A stretch of 64,000 nucleotides of DNA from Fallopia convolvulus. Taxonomy: Eukaryota; Streptophyta; Magnoliopsida; Caryophyllales; Polygonaceae. The position numbers and the translations under genes were made by a program. The notes below the pieces were generated by a model. The model saw nothing but the letters and a program-made list of their open reading frames with translations, did no database searches and had not been told where the DNA came from. The stretch lies in assembly GCA_964016875.1 (NCBI GenBank), contig OZ024729.1, positions 29,222,494 to 29,286,493 of the forward strand, written 5' to 3'. Position 1 is the first letter of the stretch; the number at the start of each line of letters is the position of its first letter. Shown here piece by piece: positions 23,655 through 35,792 of the stretch.

Positions 23655-24402
23655 GGTTGCGGGCCCTTGTAAAAAATTTCTTTGTGATGGTTTTTTTAAC
23701 AAACTTTTGCTGGTGTGTATGGGCCGTCTAGGGGCCGAAAACAATATTTGTCTGTTGCACGGACATGATCTCTTCCCGAGGAAGAGAAAGTAGATGTTGT
23801 TTGTTTTTTTGATGCATGCTTTCTATCTTGCGTATTGTGCTTGGTATTGTCCTTCCTTTATGCGCAGGTTTTTCAGGACGCGCGGATGCTTCAGACTGAA
23901 GGCTTCAAGATGAGGACTCCTGCAGAAGTCTCTGTTAACGGGTGGCATCTGCGTTTACCAAAGGGAGTTTCCAAGCGGGTGATGAGTGTCGCGTTAGAAC
24001 TTGCGCTCGGGAAGTTCGGTCGATTAAAGACGTCTTTAGTCTAGGATTAGTTACCTCTACTGTTTGGATTTATGTTCATTGTATGATTATTCTAAATGAT
24101 GACGAATAAAATAAGTTTTTGACTTAACACTTCTACTCATGCAAAAAAGGGAATAAATGTAATCAAATAATAACGCACGCAAATGCCATTCATTCAACAA
24201 AATACCACGACATAGAAGTCACACAACAAGGAACTTTCACAAAAACAGGTTGATCAGAATCGCACTACGAAAAAGATGAATTTAGAGCAAAAGCAAGATA
24301 ACAACTATGGATAGATGACCTCGAGTGTCTTGAGTGTCTGGCGAAGAAACTTTCTGTCGGAAGCGCCAGAGAAGTTTACGTTCCGATAAAGGAAGACTTC
24401 CC
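23655..24402. other. spacer between the antisense ORF and pol of Gyp-A
   Basis: The plus-strand segment 23870-24043 has coding-like composition but no recognisable domain. The rest is AT-rich. It may be untranslated sequence shared by the 3' ends of pol and the antisense ORF. Confidence 0.4.
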
Positions 24403-25640
24403 TTAGAAGTGATACTTCTTTAAGTGTGCGGCATTCCAGCTTCTTGGGATGGCTTCTCCGTCTTTGGATTCCAGCTGGTATGCGCCTTGTCCGACGATCC
24501 TGGTTATCTTGTAGGGTCCTTTCCATGCCGGGGCTAGCTTACCCGATTTGGTTTCATGGGTATTTTGAAAGACTTTTCGTAGTACCCATTCACCGATTCA
24601 GAAGGTCCGGATACTGACGTTTTGGTTATAGCTCCGGGCAATTTGTTGCTGGTGTCTAGCTAGGCGTAGTCGGGTTTTCTCACGAAGCTCGCCAGAAGTA
24701 TCTAGGTCAGCCGACAGCTCCAGATGATTCTGTTCCTCGGTCAAAAACCTAGTGCGGGCAGTTGGGATGAGAATTTCGGCGGGAATGACCGCTTCACATC
24801 CGTGCGTTAACGAGAAAGGAGATTGACCGGTCGCTACTTTTGGCGTCGTTCGATCGGCGCAAAGGACGTAAGGGAGCTCGTCCGCCCAATTTCCCTTAGC
24901 CTTCGCAAGATGCTTCTTCAAATTGTTTATGATCACCTTGTTGCTAGCCTCGACTTGCCCGTTTGACTGGGGATATCGAGGTGTTGAGGTGACCAGACTG
25001 ATTTTCCAGCGACTGCAGAAGTCTCTGGTCCTCTGGCTTATGACTTGAGACCCATTGTCACATACAATCTCCGAGGGTACCCCGAAACGAAAAAGAATGT
25101 TCTTGATGATGAAATAAATCACCTGTTTATCCTTTATCTCTCGATAAGCTTCAGCTTCAACCCACTTAGAGAAATAATCAGTCATTACGAGGAAGAATAC
25201 TCTCTGTCCGGATTAAGGGGGTAACTTCCCGACTATGTCCATCCTCCATCGCATAAAGGGCCATGGCGTGAGTGTGGGATAGAGTGGCTCAGGAGGTTGG
25301 TGAGTTGTTGGCGCATGCCTCTGGCAGGCATCACATTTACGACAGAAATCTACAATATCTTTTCTCATAGTGGGCCAATACCACCCCTGGAGAAGGGCTT
25401 TGTTGGACAGAATTCTCCCTCCGGTATGGTTCCCACAGTCTCCCTCATGATGTTCTTCAAGAAGTCTCTGAACACCTTCCTTGGCTAGGCAACGTTGTAG
25501 TGTACCCACTGTCGACCGGTGGAATAGTTTCCCTTTCTCTACTATATACTTTGTAGCCTTCATCTTCAGCAACTTAGCTTCGGTTTTATCTTCTGGAGGT
25601 TTCCCCTTAGTTAGCCAATCCAGGTATGGATGAGTCCAAG
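24403..25640 (-). pseudogene. integrase of Gyp-A, broken
   Basis: Inserts element cDNA into the genome. The N-terminal zinc-binding segment (H-H-C-C; CRKCDACQRHAP at about 25310-25345) precedes the catalytic core: D in the WRMDIVG region, D in VCDNGSQ, E in NGQVEASNK. The C-terminal region is WKGPY-like and ends at TAA 24403-24405. Faults: a frameshift at about 25640 from the preceding domain, TAA at 25213-25215 inside the core between WRMDIVGKLPP and VMTDYFSKW, and TGA at 24598-24600. The catalytic residues themselves appear to be kept. Confidence 0.85.
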
Positions 25641-25645
25641 GTGCT

Positions 25646-26380
25646 TCATTGGCCTTCGATGGGATCGAAGGGATTTCTCTCGTGCCTCGAGCTACTTAGA
25701 GGTAGATCTGGGTCGGGATCGTTTCGATAACTCCTGGCGTCGACGTCGTCACTACTCATGAAGACATCGCTGTGGGAAGTAGTTCTGAGAAGGCAGATGT
25801 CTTCGATCATGCTATCAGACTTCTTGATATTGCCGACATAAGATTTTTTTATGGCAGGAACCATGATGTGAATCATCGAGATTATAGGGTATTCATTAGG
25901 ATCAATGGTTGACGCTAGACGGGCGAGGGAATCTGCCTGAGCGTTCTGCTCTCTTGGGATCTGTGCGAAAGATATCTTCTCGAACCGAGGAATTAGACTT
26001 TTGACCACACTTAGATAAGCTATCATCCTTTCGTCCCTGGCTTCATATAGCTCCAAAATCTGGTTGACTATCAACAACGAGTCACAGTTGACTTCTCTCT
26101 GCTGTATGCCCAGGTCTTTGGCAAGAATCTGACCGAAAATCAAAGCCTCATACTCAACTTCATTGTTCGTGGCCGCGAACGTGCATCTCACGGATTGTGC
26201 CACCCTATCCCCCTGTGTTGATTTTAGGACTACTCCTATCCCTATTCCTCCAGCGTTAGAGGTGCCATCTGTGTGAAGCGTCCATTTGACTGGAGACTTA
26301 GCTTCTAGCGTCATTAACTCCGCTGGCTCTGTTTCTTCTTGCATCGTAGGACTAAAATCAACCACAAAGTCAGCTAGTGC
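25646..26380 (-). pseudogene. second (archaeal-type) RNase H of Gyp-A
   Basis: An additional RNase H domain with LHTDGTSNAGG (first D), NNEVEYEAL (E), CDSLLIVNQ (second D) and NAQADSLA (last D). Tat-lineage elements are known to have gained this second RNase H next to the ordinary one. It is in the same frame as the upstream RNase H but separated from it by TAG at 26381-26383, and ends at a stop at 25646-25648. Confidence 0.85.
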
Positions 26381-26383
26381 CTA

Positions 26384-27862
26384 GGACTTCTGTGCGGTTC
26401 TATGCTCATATTTAATGTCGAAACCACTCAAATGAATTGCCCACTTAGCCATTCTTCTTGTGAATTCAGGTTTATGCATGACCGTTTTCAATGGATGCAT
26501 GGTTCTCACCACTATCGTATGTGCCTCAAAGTACGGGCGAAGCTTGTTGGAGCACATGACTAGTGCTAAAACCAACTTTTCCAAGGAAGAATAACGGGTC
26601 TCAGCCGGCAGGAGAGTCCTACTTACGTAGTATACGGGTTGCTACTGCCCGTCTTGTTCTCGGACCAACACTCCACTGATAGCTTGCTTGGTAACGACCA
26701 TGTACAAGGGTAGGGCCTCTCCTGCTTCTGGTTTCGCTAAGATTAGAAGATCAGAGAAGTATTTCTTCAGCTCTTGTAAAGCCTCCTCATGTCTAGCGGT
26801 CCACTGGAAGCACTTATTTTTTCTAAGTACTTCGTAAAAGAGACGGCATCGGTCTGCTGATTTGGATATGAATCTATTCAAAGCGGCGATCTGCCCAATG
26901 AGCTTTTGAACATCTTTCACGCACCTGGGAGACTTCAGCGTTACTATGGCTCGAACCTGTTCAGGACTGGCTTTTATCCCTCTCTGGGTGACTAGATACC
27001 CTAGGAACTTCCCCGACTTCACGTCGAAAGTACACTTCTGCGGGTTCAGCTTCATATTATATTGCTTCAAGATTTCAAAAGCTTTCTCCAGATGACTTCT
27101 GTGATCAACAACTTTCTTCGATTTGACGAGCATATCATCTATGTAAACCTCCATAGTCTCTCCGATCTGGCCTTGGAACACTTTATTCACTAGCCTTTGA
27201 TATGTGGCTCCCGCGTTCCGCAACCCAAAGAGCTTCACCTTATAGCAGTATGTTCCCTTACTAGTGATGAAGGATGTCTTCTCCTGATCACTTTCTTCCA
27301 TCCTGATTTGATTGTAACCACTAAAGGCGTCCATGAAAGTCAACAATTCATGGCCGGCCGTGGCATCTACCAGGGCGTCTATGTGAGGCAATGGAAATGA
27401 ATATTTGGGACAAGCCTTGTTCAAATCCGTGAAATCTACGCACATTCTCCATTTTCCGTTCTTTTTGGGCACGACGACCACATTTGCCAGCCACTCGGGG
27501 TATTTGACCTCCTTAATCTTTCCAGTCTCCATCAGCTTTCTTACTTCTTCATCCACTATCTTATTTCTCTCGGCATCAAATTTCCTTCTTTTCTGCTTTA
27601 CCGGTGGGTGATCAGGGTCCACGTTCAACCTGTGAGTGATGATCTCCGGATCGATTCCCACCATGTCCTCGTGGGACCAAGCAAAACATTCTGCATTTTT
27701 ACTCAAGAAGTCTACCAACTCATTTTTCATGGATAACTCTAAATCCTTTCCAATCTTTACGGACCGATTCTGATCGGATTGGTCTAGGGCCACCTCGTCT
27801 ACCTGTTCATCTTTCCTTTCTTTTTCTTTTGGAGAGGTAGAGTTAGTGGTTTCCTTTAATTG
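26384..27862 (-). pseudogene. reverse transcriptase and first RNase H of Gyp-A
   Basis: Copies element RNA into cDNA. The RT has the expected blocks: WLANVVVVPKKNGKWRMCVD, LLTFMDAFSGYNQI, the YIDDM active site at about 27130, and FLGYLVTQRGI. The first RNase H follows, broken by TAG 26642-26644 within QDGQ...QPVYYVSR and continuing in the same frame to the stop at 26381-26383. The upstream edge is the TAG at 27863-27865 after protease; again the frame is the same on both sides, so these are point nonsense mutations rather than rearrangements. Confidence 0.9.
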
Positions 27863-28378
27863 CTAGGTGGATTTTTGAGTGGCGACTAGCTTCAGCGCCG
27901 ACTTGTAACACTCTCGGGACGTTCTTTGATCTTCGCGGATCTCTTGAACCCCCCACAGGGTTGGGAATTTCACCGTCTGGTGGTAAGTAGACGGGACAAC
28001 CCTCATGTCGTGGAGCCATGGCCTTCCCATTATTACATTATAATAAGAAGGACAATCCATTACATAGTATCTAACCTGGATGTTCACGCCCTTTGCGTAC
28101 GTGGGAAGAATGATGTCTCCCACGGTGTGTTTCACTTCTCCGCTAAAGCCTACGAGTGTTGTGGGGTTCTTCTCCACGTCTTTCTTGCTTAACCCCATTT
28201 CTCTCAAAGCTTCCAGCGTCATGAGGTTGGTTGAGCTTCCGGTATCAATGAGGACTCGCTTCATTAAGACGTTTCCGATCGACAGAGAAATCACGAGACC
28301 GTAGTGGTGGGTTCCTTCAAGACCATTGACGTCATCCTCGTTAAAATGTATTGCGAGATTGATGACGTCTTTCCTCAT
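27863..28378 (-). pseudogene. aspartic protease of Gyp-A
   Basis: Processes the gag-pol polyprotein. The DTGSSTNLM active-site motif (about 28210-28240) and YYNVIMGRPWLHDMRVVPSTYHQ (about 27960-28030) are typical of gypsy Tat proteases. The frame stays open for 171 codons and ends at a TAG that interrupts an otherwise continuous frame into RT. Confidence 0.85.
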
Positions 28379-28464
28379 TTACGCTGAGCGATGAAGAGCG
28401 CCTTCTCGCGCAATCCTTTTGGCTGCTGAGTATGTAAGGCCACATACGCTTGATCCTCCGGTGA

Positions 28465-30107
28465 TCACGTCACGACCTTGGCAGGTACTGGCAAGGTTGG
28501 CCTTCCTACGCGCGAGGCCTCCACGACGTCTGGGGGGACTTGTGCATTCGGCGCGAATTTTGTAATCTTTCCCCAAGATACGAGGTAGATGATCTCTCTT
28601 CTTAGCACCACACACTCCTTAGTTACATGACCATAGTCGTCATGGAAGTCACACCACCTGCTCATGTCTTTGTTTGGGTAGGGTTTTTCATTTCTCTTCA
28701 GCCACTTAACGCCCCGTATTGTTTGGGCTATGTTCTTCACGAGGTCTTCGGGGGATATACCTAGGTTGAACTCATCATACTTCGGCGGTAGCGTCTTGGC
28801 TGGCTTGGTCTCGGCGACGTTCACCTTCACCACATCGGAATGAGGGCGCCGACACGGTTGGTCGCGGCGTTCTCGACGGTGATCTGGTGCTGCCTTCTTA
28901 TCCACCCTATCCCAAACGCTTGTGGGCTTCCTCATCTTCAAATCCTCAAGCCTGATTTGAGCTAGAGCCTTGGTTTGCACATCTTCGAAACTGTGGCAAG
29001 GATGCCTAGTGAGTTCATTGTAGAGGTCTACGTCTTGATTTATCCCCTTACGGAAGGCTTCTATAGCCGTCGGAACGTCACAGTGCAGGATGGAGATCTT
29101 CTCTCGGTTAAATCTGTCTAGGTACTCCCTAGTGGATTCTTCCGGTTTCTGAATAACCCGGTATAGATCGCTAGACTGCATCTCGAATCTCCGGCTGCTA
29201 GCGAATTGCACTCAGAAAGAATCCATCAACTCAGCGAAAGAGCAGATGCTTCCTCTTGGGAGGTTGACGAACCACTTCAAGGCCGGTCCCGCGAGAGCTG
29301 CCCCGAATCCCTTGCACATCAGTGCTTCATGGGAGTGATACGGAACTGCGCTGGTCATCATTTTTTGCTTGAATATGGCCACGTGCTCGTCGCGGTCCCC
29401 CGTGCCGTCATACGGGCTCATGCTGGGTACCGATACTTCTTCGGTATCTCAACCTGGGCGATGTGAGGAGCGAAAGGTGATTCATCCTACCCGTCAACCG
29501 CTTCCTTCTCAATGGGTCGTGGAACCCCGGGTATCTTCGCCAGCTGCTCGGTGAACATCTTGAATTGATTTCGGACGATACTCTCGAGGTCTCGGGGGCG
29601 ACGGCGGTACCAATCCTCGTCATCGTCCATGACCTCATCTTCAAAGCGCCGGTGGCTAACCTCTCGTGCCGATCGAAGGCGTATGGGTGCCCTTGCTCCC
29701 TCGCTAGTAGGGCTACCCTATGTAGGGGTAAACGACGACACCCCAGAGACTATTGTCGGTGGAGTAACGAACTCCAAGCCAAGGTTTCTCTCGCGCCGGT
29801 TGGTGAGGTTTCCAGAGGAACCTTCACCCCCGCTGTTTCGGGTTCGATCCGTTACTCGGGCACGCAGACCGACAGAGGATACAGACCGGAGTTGGGAGCG
29901 TAAACCGTCGTTATCGGCAGTTAACTGCTCAATGCTAGCCTTGTGCTTTTCATTGCAAGCACGTTGATCAGTTAGTTCCTTCTCCAAACCTTGAATCCTT
30001 TGAGCGAACTCGGACAGTTCGAGGCGAAGGGCTGCCGATGTGTCCTGGCATGCGCCTCCATCATCCCCGGCGCTTAGCTCTTGACTGCTTTCATTAGGGT
30101 TGCTCAT
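28465..30107 (-). pseudogene. gag of Gyp-A, broken
   Basis: Structural protein of the particle. It starts at ATG 30107 (MSNPNESSQ), about 35 bases after the primer-binding site, and has a coiled coil (about 30020-29900). After a stop at about 29718 the same region continues to the capsid domain (MSPYDGTGDRDEHVAIFKQ, about 29420). TGA at 29212-29214 interrupts it. A second open stretch (29211-28465) holds the rest of capsid, a basic linker and the finger-like CDFHDDYGHVTKEC. At least three nonsense or frame breaks are visible. Confidence 0.8.
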
Positions 30108-30146
30108 GGCGACTTCCTCAATGTGGAAGAATGAATCCTTTTCGAT

Positions 30147-30173
30147 CGTTGGGCCCCACGGTGGGCGCCAAAT
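30147..30173 (-). promoter_or_regulatory. primer-binding site of Gyp-A
   Basis: On the minus strand, TTTGGCGCCCACCGTGGGG follows the 5' LTR directly. This form is common after LTRs of Tat-type gypsy elements. Confidence 0.65.
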
Positions 30174-30339
30174 TGTTTTGGACAAAAATTTGACAAGCAA
30201 ATCTCTGCCCTAGATTGGGGCACGATCGAATCGATAGGTAAACGAACACTTCGAGAAGGAGAGAATTATAGTGATACAGAGGACAAAAGCTCTCTTTTGA
30301 TTATCCACTCTGTAACCAGTAAGTGTTTACATGTATAAA
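30174..30339 (-). repeat. 5' LTR of Gyp-A, first part
   Basis: 166 bp of the 473-bp LTR up to the Ath-B insertion. The last five bases ATAAA (30335-30339) are the Ath-B target duplication. Confidence 0.9.
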
Positions 30340-32108
30340 TGATAACGCCTAATTTAGTCATATTTTAGGGGTCTAGTTGCATATTAATTAGAGTTATTTT
30401 CATGCATATTTTATATTTATTTTATTTTAGTTTTGTATTCGGAATCTACACTCGTGTTTTAATATGTTTCAGGTATTTGGAGCTATTTTTAGAAGAGATT
30501 TAAAGACTTATTTTTATGAAGCTAAACAAGGACATTGGTGGCAAAGCAAAGTTAATGGGCTAGTAAATTTGAGATTTGGGCCTGTGATGTAGTGGTGTGT
30601 CCGGTTCCGGTTCCTCGGAACTAGGATCGGAACCGAGAACCCTCTGGTTCCTCGGTTCGGTTCCCGGTTCTGATTCGGTTCCGGTTTTTTCCGGTTCCGA
30701 GGCGGTTCCGGTTCCGGTTCCGGTTCGGTTCCGAACCTTAAAAAATTAAAAAGAAAATTAAAATTGCAAAACCTCGATCGCGGTTTTGGAGCCGCGATCG
30801 CGGTTCCCCATTTTCACGCTATATCGCCTTTTTTAAGGGATGGAACCGACGGTTCCGGTCTGATTCCGGTTCCGGTTCCGGAACCGCCGATTCGAAGGAA
30901 CGTGGAACCGAGACCGGAACCGGCCAACCTCCGGTTCCACCGGTTCCGGTTCTAGAACCGCCGATTTTTTTCCGGTTCGGTTCCCCGGTTCCTTGGAACC
31001 GAACCCACCACTACTGTGATGTGATCTGACAAAAAAATAGAGGCGGAGACCCACATGTACATCAGTGGGATAGCAACATTTAATTCCAACCTTATATATA
31101 GCGTGATAGAGGCCACGTTTTTGGGGGGAGTTAGATAGCTTAGGTTCTTAATATAGTTTAGTTGATTTTATTTTAACGAAGCCGCACAGATTTTGGTTTT
31201 CACGTGGAATTCGGCTCTTGTTTGAAGACTTCGTTTGTTATTCCTAGCCCATACTTTGGATTATCTATATATTTGAGACTAAGTTTTCATACTCTTTAAT
31301 TGTATTGAATAATTCTTGGCTAGTTTATATATTTTGATTATGTCTTCAATCATGCTTGGCTAAATTCCTAGTTCTAGGGTTTTGGTGATCCATTCAATGT
31401 GTATTTAATTAAAGTTATGTTCTTTGCCTGAATTGAAATACATTTGATTCGATCCTAGATGTTTTATGCCTTAGTAACTTTTGTGAATGGGAACTTGTTA
31501 AAGTTTGAGACTGAAAGGTGAAAACTTTGATAAGTAGTCAGACAGGGAATTGAGACTGAAAGGTACTTTTTCTTGTCGGAACCCTAGGATTTGAACCTGA
31601 GATTTCTTTATTGCGAAAGTGTTTTGATTTTTCTTATGGGTTAATAGTTGTCATAGAAACCTTAAGGTTGGGTTGAGTTAGTAAGTCGCAAAAGCGGATG
31701 TTAATTCAATTTAATCTTAAATTCTAAGTGCTTACTGGTCTAGATTTCAATTGGCAAGTCGCGAAAGCGGATGTTGGTTGGGTTTAGGCACGTTGCTATC
31801 GTTCGAAAGGACTTAGTGATTACCTTAGATAACTACCTTCAAATAATTAGAAATAAATTCAGGCAGAGTATAATTTTATTTATTGAAACATTGTTGTGGT
31901 GATCCTTAACCTTAGACACATCTATCCCATATATTTTATCCTTCAGTTTATTACTTGTTACCTTAGACATAGATTTTCCTTATCTCTTATAATTTTGGCC
32001 TAATTTACTAGTAGAGTTACAATTGGTATTACATTGGTACTTGTTGGATCGACACTTGAGGTACTACGATTGACCCCGTTCGCTTGCGGGTTAGTTTTGG
32101 CTGCATCA
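30340..32108 (+). repeat. 5' LTR of Ath-B
   Basis: About 1,337 bp without the MITE and its duplication. The end is GGCTGCATCA, followed by AGTTT and the primer site. Confidence 0.85.
30590..31013. mobile_element. 424-bp hAT-type MITE in the Ath-B LTR
   Basis: Inverted ends begin TAGTGGTG on both sides and match at 17 of 19 positions. The 8-bp duplication CTGTGATG is at 30582-30589 and 31014-31021. The other LTR of the same element keeps the empty site at 54611-54618, where CTGTGATG appears once. The interior is packed with GGTTCCGG-type words. Confidence 0.95.
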
Positions 32109-32111
32109 AGT

Positions 32112-32131
32112 TTTTGGTGCCGTTGCCGGGA
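32112..32131 (+). promoter_or_regulatory. primer-binding site of Ath-B
   Basis: TTTTGGTGCCGTTGCCGGGA, the same tRNA-Asp-type site as Ath-C. Confidence 0.7.
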
Positions 32132-32239
32132 CCAATTTGTTAATATTGATTGTTATCTCTTAACTAGTAAAGTTTAGGTCTTTCTTTTTGCTTTGATATT
32201 TTTATTTTCAGTTTCAGGCTAATATATAGAGTTGAAAAA

Positions 32240-32760
32240 ATGGATTATTCATGTATGTATGAGGTAAGTTCTTTTTCCTCTCTTTCTCCTAAATTTAATA
32301 CAAGTAGTCAGAGGTATGATCATTTCAATCCTAATTTGGGTTTTTCAAACCCAAATACTTCTAACCTCTTCTGTGAGTTTTGTGGAGCTATAGATCATGA
32401 TTATACATGTTGTCATATATTTTGGGGGAATGCGAATGAGGCCAATTCAAATTCCCATAGTCCTAGTTGGGTGACACCGCTCCAGGATCTTTTTGACGTT
32501 TTCGGAAAAGCCCTCGACTTGATTAATAGTCAAGCAGCAGATTTGTCTGATCTTAAAGGTGAAGTGAACCTTTTGAAGACTCAAGTTGGTACTTGACCAC
32601 ACAAAATAAGTTGCTAGAAGATCAGATTGCTCAGTTGGTCAGTCCAGAGTTGCCTATTGAGCCTCCAGAGGTGCACCACATTGAATATTGCACTGCTATA
32701 TTTTTAAAGGGAGAGAAAGAGTGGGACGACCCACAAGTTAAAAAAAAGAGAGCCTACCCA
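32240..32760 (+). pseudogene. small zinc-knuckle gag-like remnant of Ath-B
   Basis: A 118-codon frame (32240-32596) has a CEFCGAIDHDYTCC knuckle (CX2CX4HX4C) and a leucine-rich helix. A frameshift at about 32594 separates it from a further coding stretch, QIAQLVSPELPIEPPEVHHIEYC and onward, to 32768. No capsid domain is recognisable. It is best read as the end of a gag that suffered a large internal deletion. Confidence 0.5.
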
Positions 32761-32761
32761 A

Positions 32762-33237
32762 GTGACTAAAGAGGACCCAATGATTGATGAATTTGAGATG
32801 ATTCAAAAGGCTACCCCAACCATCAGTTTTGAGATGCAGGTTGAGCTTTCTGAAGCAATGCTTGATGTAGTAATGGTACCAAAAACTACACTAGAAATCC
32901 AAGACCGAAAGGTAGAAGCAATTCAAGAAAAGAAGGGTCGACGTAGACGGAAAAAGAGAAAAAGAAAAGAAGTGTTGCTGATAGCCGGGTACAAGTTGAA
33001 TTCAAGCCAGGGGATCACATGATTCTCTATCATCATAAATCAAATATGTTCCTGCGAAGCAAAAGCACAAGAAGGTCGGGTCCATACCTCCTGAATCGAG
33101 TTCTTAGGGATGATTCTATTGAGCTTTGGCATAAGAACTCGGGATATTTCAAAGTCATAAAAATTCGACTGAAGCCTTACAAGAAGCCTGATCCGATTGA
33201 GATGGGTACCACCGACCCTCCCGATCCGAAAACTTGA
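32762..33237 (+). pseudogene. integrase C-terminal remnant of Ath-B
   Basis: An acidic/basic frame (32762-33022) leads by frame change into FKPGDHMILYHHK...RRSGPYLL...IELWHKNSGYFKVIKIRLKPYKK (about 33004-33200). This is the C-terminal module of Athila-type integrase, including SGPY. The element-typical GCGCTTATTGGGAGGCAACCC follows at about 33270. All of RT and RNase H is missing. Confidence 0.65.
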
Positions 33238-33299
33238 TTGAGGTGGAAGGTCAAGCTAACGACCTTAAACAAGCGCTTATTGGGAGGCAACCCAATTAT

Positions 33300-34284
33300 T
33301 TTAAAGAAAAAAAAAGAAATCGAAAAAAAATGGGAAGCGTCTTTTATCTTTTCTTTTTCCTCTCTCTCTTCCCCTCTCTTTTCTTTTCAGCGCCGCCCGA
33401 TTCTTCTTCTTCCCCTCTCTACTCTTTCTCCCTCACCACCGAGAACACTGCCAGCGTCCCTCACCTCCTAAACCACGAGCACCGGATTCCGCCCCGCCCG
33501 AGTCCACCACAGCAGCCGGAACTTCAGGCGCAGGTCTGCCCTCTCCTCTGTGTCGCTTCTATCGCGCGCTCTTCGGCCACCAGCGAGTTCATCCGTCCAC
33601 GACGTTGATTTACTACACCGCTACCTGCATGAGCCCGCCGTCATCTTCTCTCTTTTGAAGTGGCATCTGAGCTTTCTTCGATTCGAGCGGCTGGTTTTGC
33701 TGACTCTGCTTCTGCTCCGATCCTACTCCCGCGCTGTTGAACCACACCTGCGTAGCACAACCTCGCCCAATGCCCTGAATTCGGTCAGGTATGCACATGT
33801 GGTTTATTTATTTTCCCTTTTTTTTCTGTTGATTCGTGTTGATTATTGTGGCTTGATGTGTCAAATTCTTGAGTTGTTGATATGAGTCCTCTTTGCTAAT
33901 TAGGTGACTGAATAAGCTGAATTTGTGTTTAATGAGTCTCTTGTGATTGTGATTAGAATTTAGCATATAGGTGACTCAATTTCCACTTGAACTTCTAATT
34001 TCCTAGTCACTTTGTGCTGAATGCTATTTGTGTGGGCTAATCTGTTGCTGAATTGGGTTTTCATTCTATTTTGTGGTAATTTGTTATAATAGTGCTGAAC
34101 TTGGATAAACTGGATTTTGAAAACCGATGCTTTATTGCTGAATTTGTGCTTGCTAGGGCTGACTTATTTTGAGTTGAAATTGACATGATCTCTTCTCCTC
34201 TTGTGTTGAGTTGGAAATTTAATTAGAGTCATGTTGCCGAATTTGGGTTTGATGTCTATGTCCTGCTATGATTAGTTGCTAATG
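33300..34284 (+). other. pyrimidine-rich then AT-rich untranslated region of Ath-B
   Basis: 33340-33800 is C/T-rich and more GC-rich than its surroundings, ending at a donor-like CAGGTATG. 33800-34284 repeats loose variants of TTGCTGAATTTGTG. A captured host leader plus intron would look like this, but no protein is recognisable. Confidence 0.4.
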
Positions 34285-34289
34285 TGTAC

Positions 34290-35792
34290 TGTTGATAGGG
34301 TTTATTCTTGACAACAAATAAATTTATAGTCACGACCCCACTGAGTATAGGGGAGTCAGGATCGTTCCACGGGAAGCACGATTGTTTGTTTATCAAACTA
34401 CTAAGAAAAATAAAACAAAGCAAAGCAACACAACTTAACTACGACCAACCTCGTTAACGACTTTGTCAGGTTCGTTAACGAACCGCCGTGAACCACGAAA
34501 TGCAAATTAATCGATTAAAAACTCAGGATCGGTACTGAAGCAACGAACCTAGATAATGAGTCTATTAAAAATAAATCCAAATAAAAACAAAAATCTAGGA
34601 CAAGGGTCACCACAACATAGCCATGCATATAAACTCGTAAGAAGATAAAGATCATGCCTTTAAATGGACAAATTCATCAACTTTCGTTGATTAGCAAACA
34701 AATCAATTTATTTTCATAAACTAACTCACTCAATCACTTGTTTTGGATACAAAGCTCAAAACTTTCGTTTGTCAAACAATATCAACATTCAAGTTACTAA
34801 CTTTCTCTTTCAATCAAGTTAAGAACTCAAATTACCTCGATTCTCATCTAGGCATAAACACAACAAGCAATCTTTAAAAACAGATAAAAGGCATTCAACA
34901 CATCAACTTACTCATCAAACTATGCATAACTATGCCAGGTTTAACCCCGACCCTAGATAGGAAAACTACTCACTACTCATAACTATAAAGCAAACAAATT
35001 CAATAAGAGAAAACATTAAAAACAAAACAAACTACTTCAAATTAATAAGAAAATATCGTCTTACAGATCGTCAAAAGAAACCGAAAACAACAAGAATACC
35101 GAATCGAACAACGACTAACGACCTGGCTTCACTCTCGTTACACCTCGGTTCGACAGCTCCTCCTCGGCTCTTCCCTCTCTCGGCCTTCCTCCGTCTACTA
35201 CTCGAACTCTCAAGATAATCCCCCCCTTCTAGGCTAGAAAAGAAGGGTATTTATACTAATAAAACTATCTAACTAAAAAACTAAAAGATAAAAACTTTCC
35301 TAAAAGATAGAAACTAACTCTAAAAAGATAGAAATAAAATCTAAAAAGATAACAAAACCTAAAATATAAAATATAATAACCCTAAAACTCATTAACAACC
35401 CTACCGACACGAAATAAACTTCCGCACAGGGTCGGTAAACATAAGATCGAACTCTCCAAAAACTCTATCTTTAAGCCTCGTTAACGACCCTTCACAGCCT
35501 CGTTAACAAGCCTGGATTCGGCTTTCTTTCAACACTTCAACTCTAAAAACTTGTCTTCGACTTCTTTATCCTTGTATTCTTTCGTCTTCCACCATAGCAC
35601 TCCATTCAACTCTAAAAAGCACCGTTTCCTTGCTAAAACCTACAAAAAGACACAAAACATAGTAGCTTCCATACTTTTCACAAAATATGCAAACTCACCC
35701 AAAAACACACAAAACTAACTCTAAAACTACTAAAACTAAACCTAACAAACTAAGAAAACACACTAAAAACTATACCAAAAACATGAACATCA
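34290..35792 (-). repeat. 3' LTR of Ath-E
   Basis: Read on the minus strand from TGATGTTCATG to CCCTATCAACA. Palindrome pairs at 34453/34474 and 35480/35502. Confidence 0.92.

Noticed and set aside
33234..33608. Possible secreted protein with a hydrophobic start (MGSVFYLFFFLSLFPS)
   Set aside because: The hydrophobic run comes from a C/T-rich tract in the untranslated region of Ath-B; no domain or splice support.
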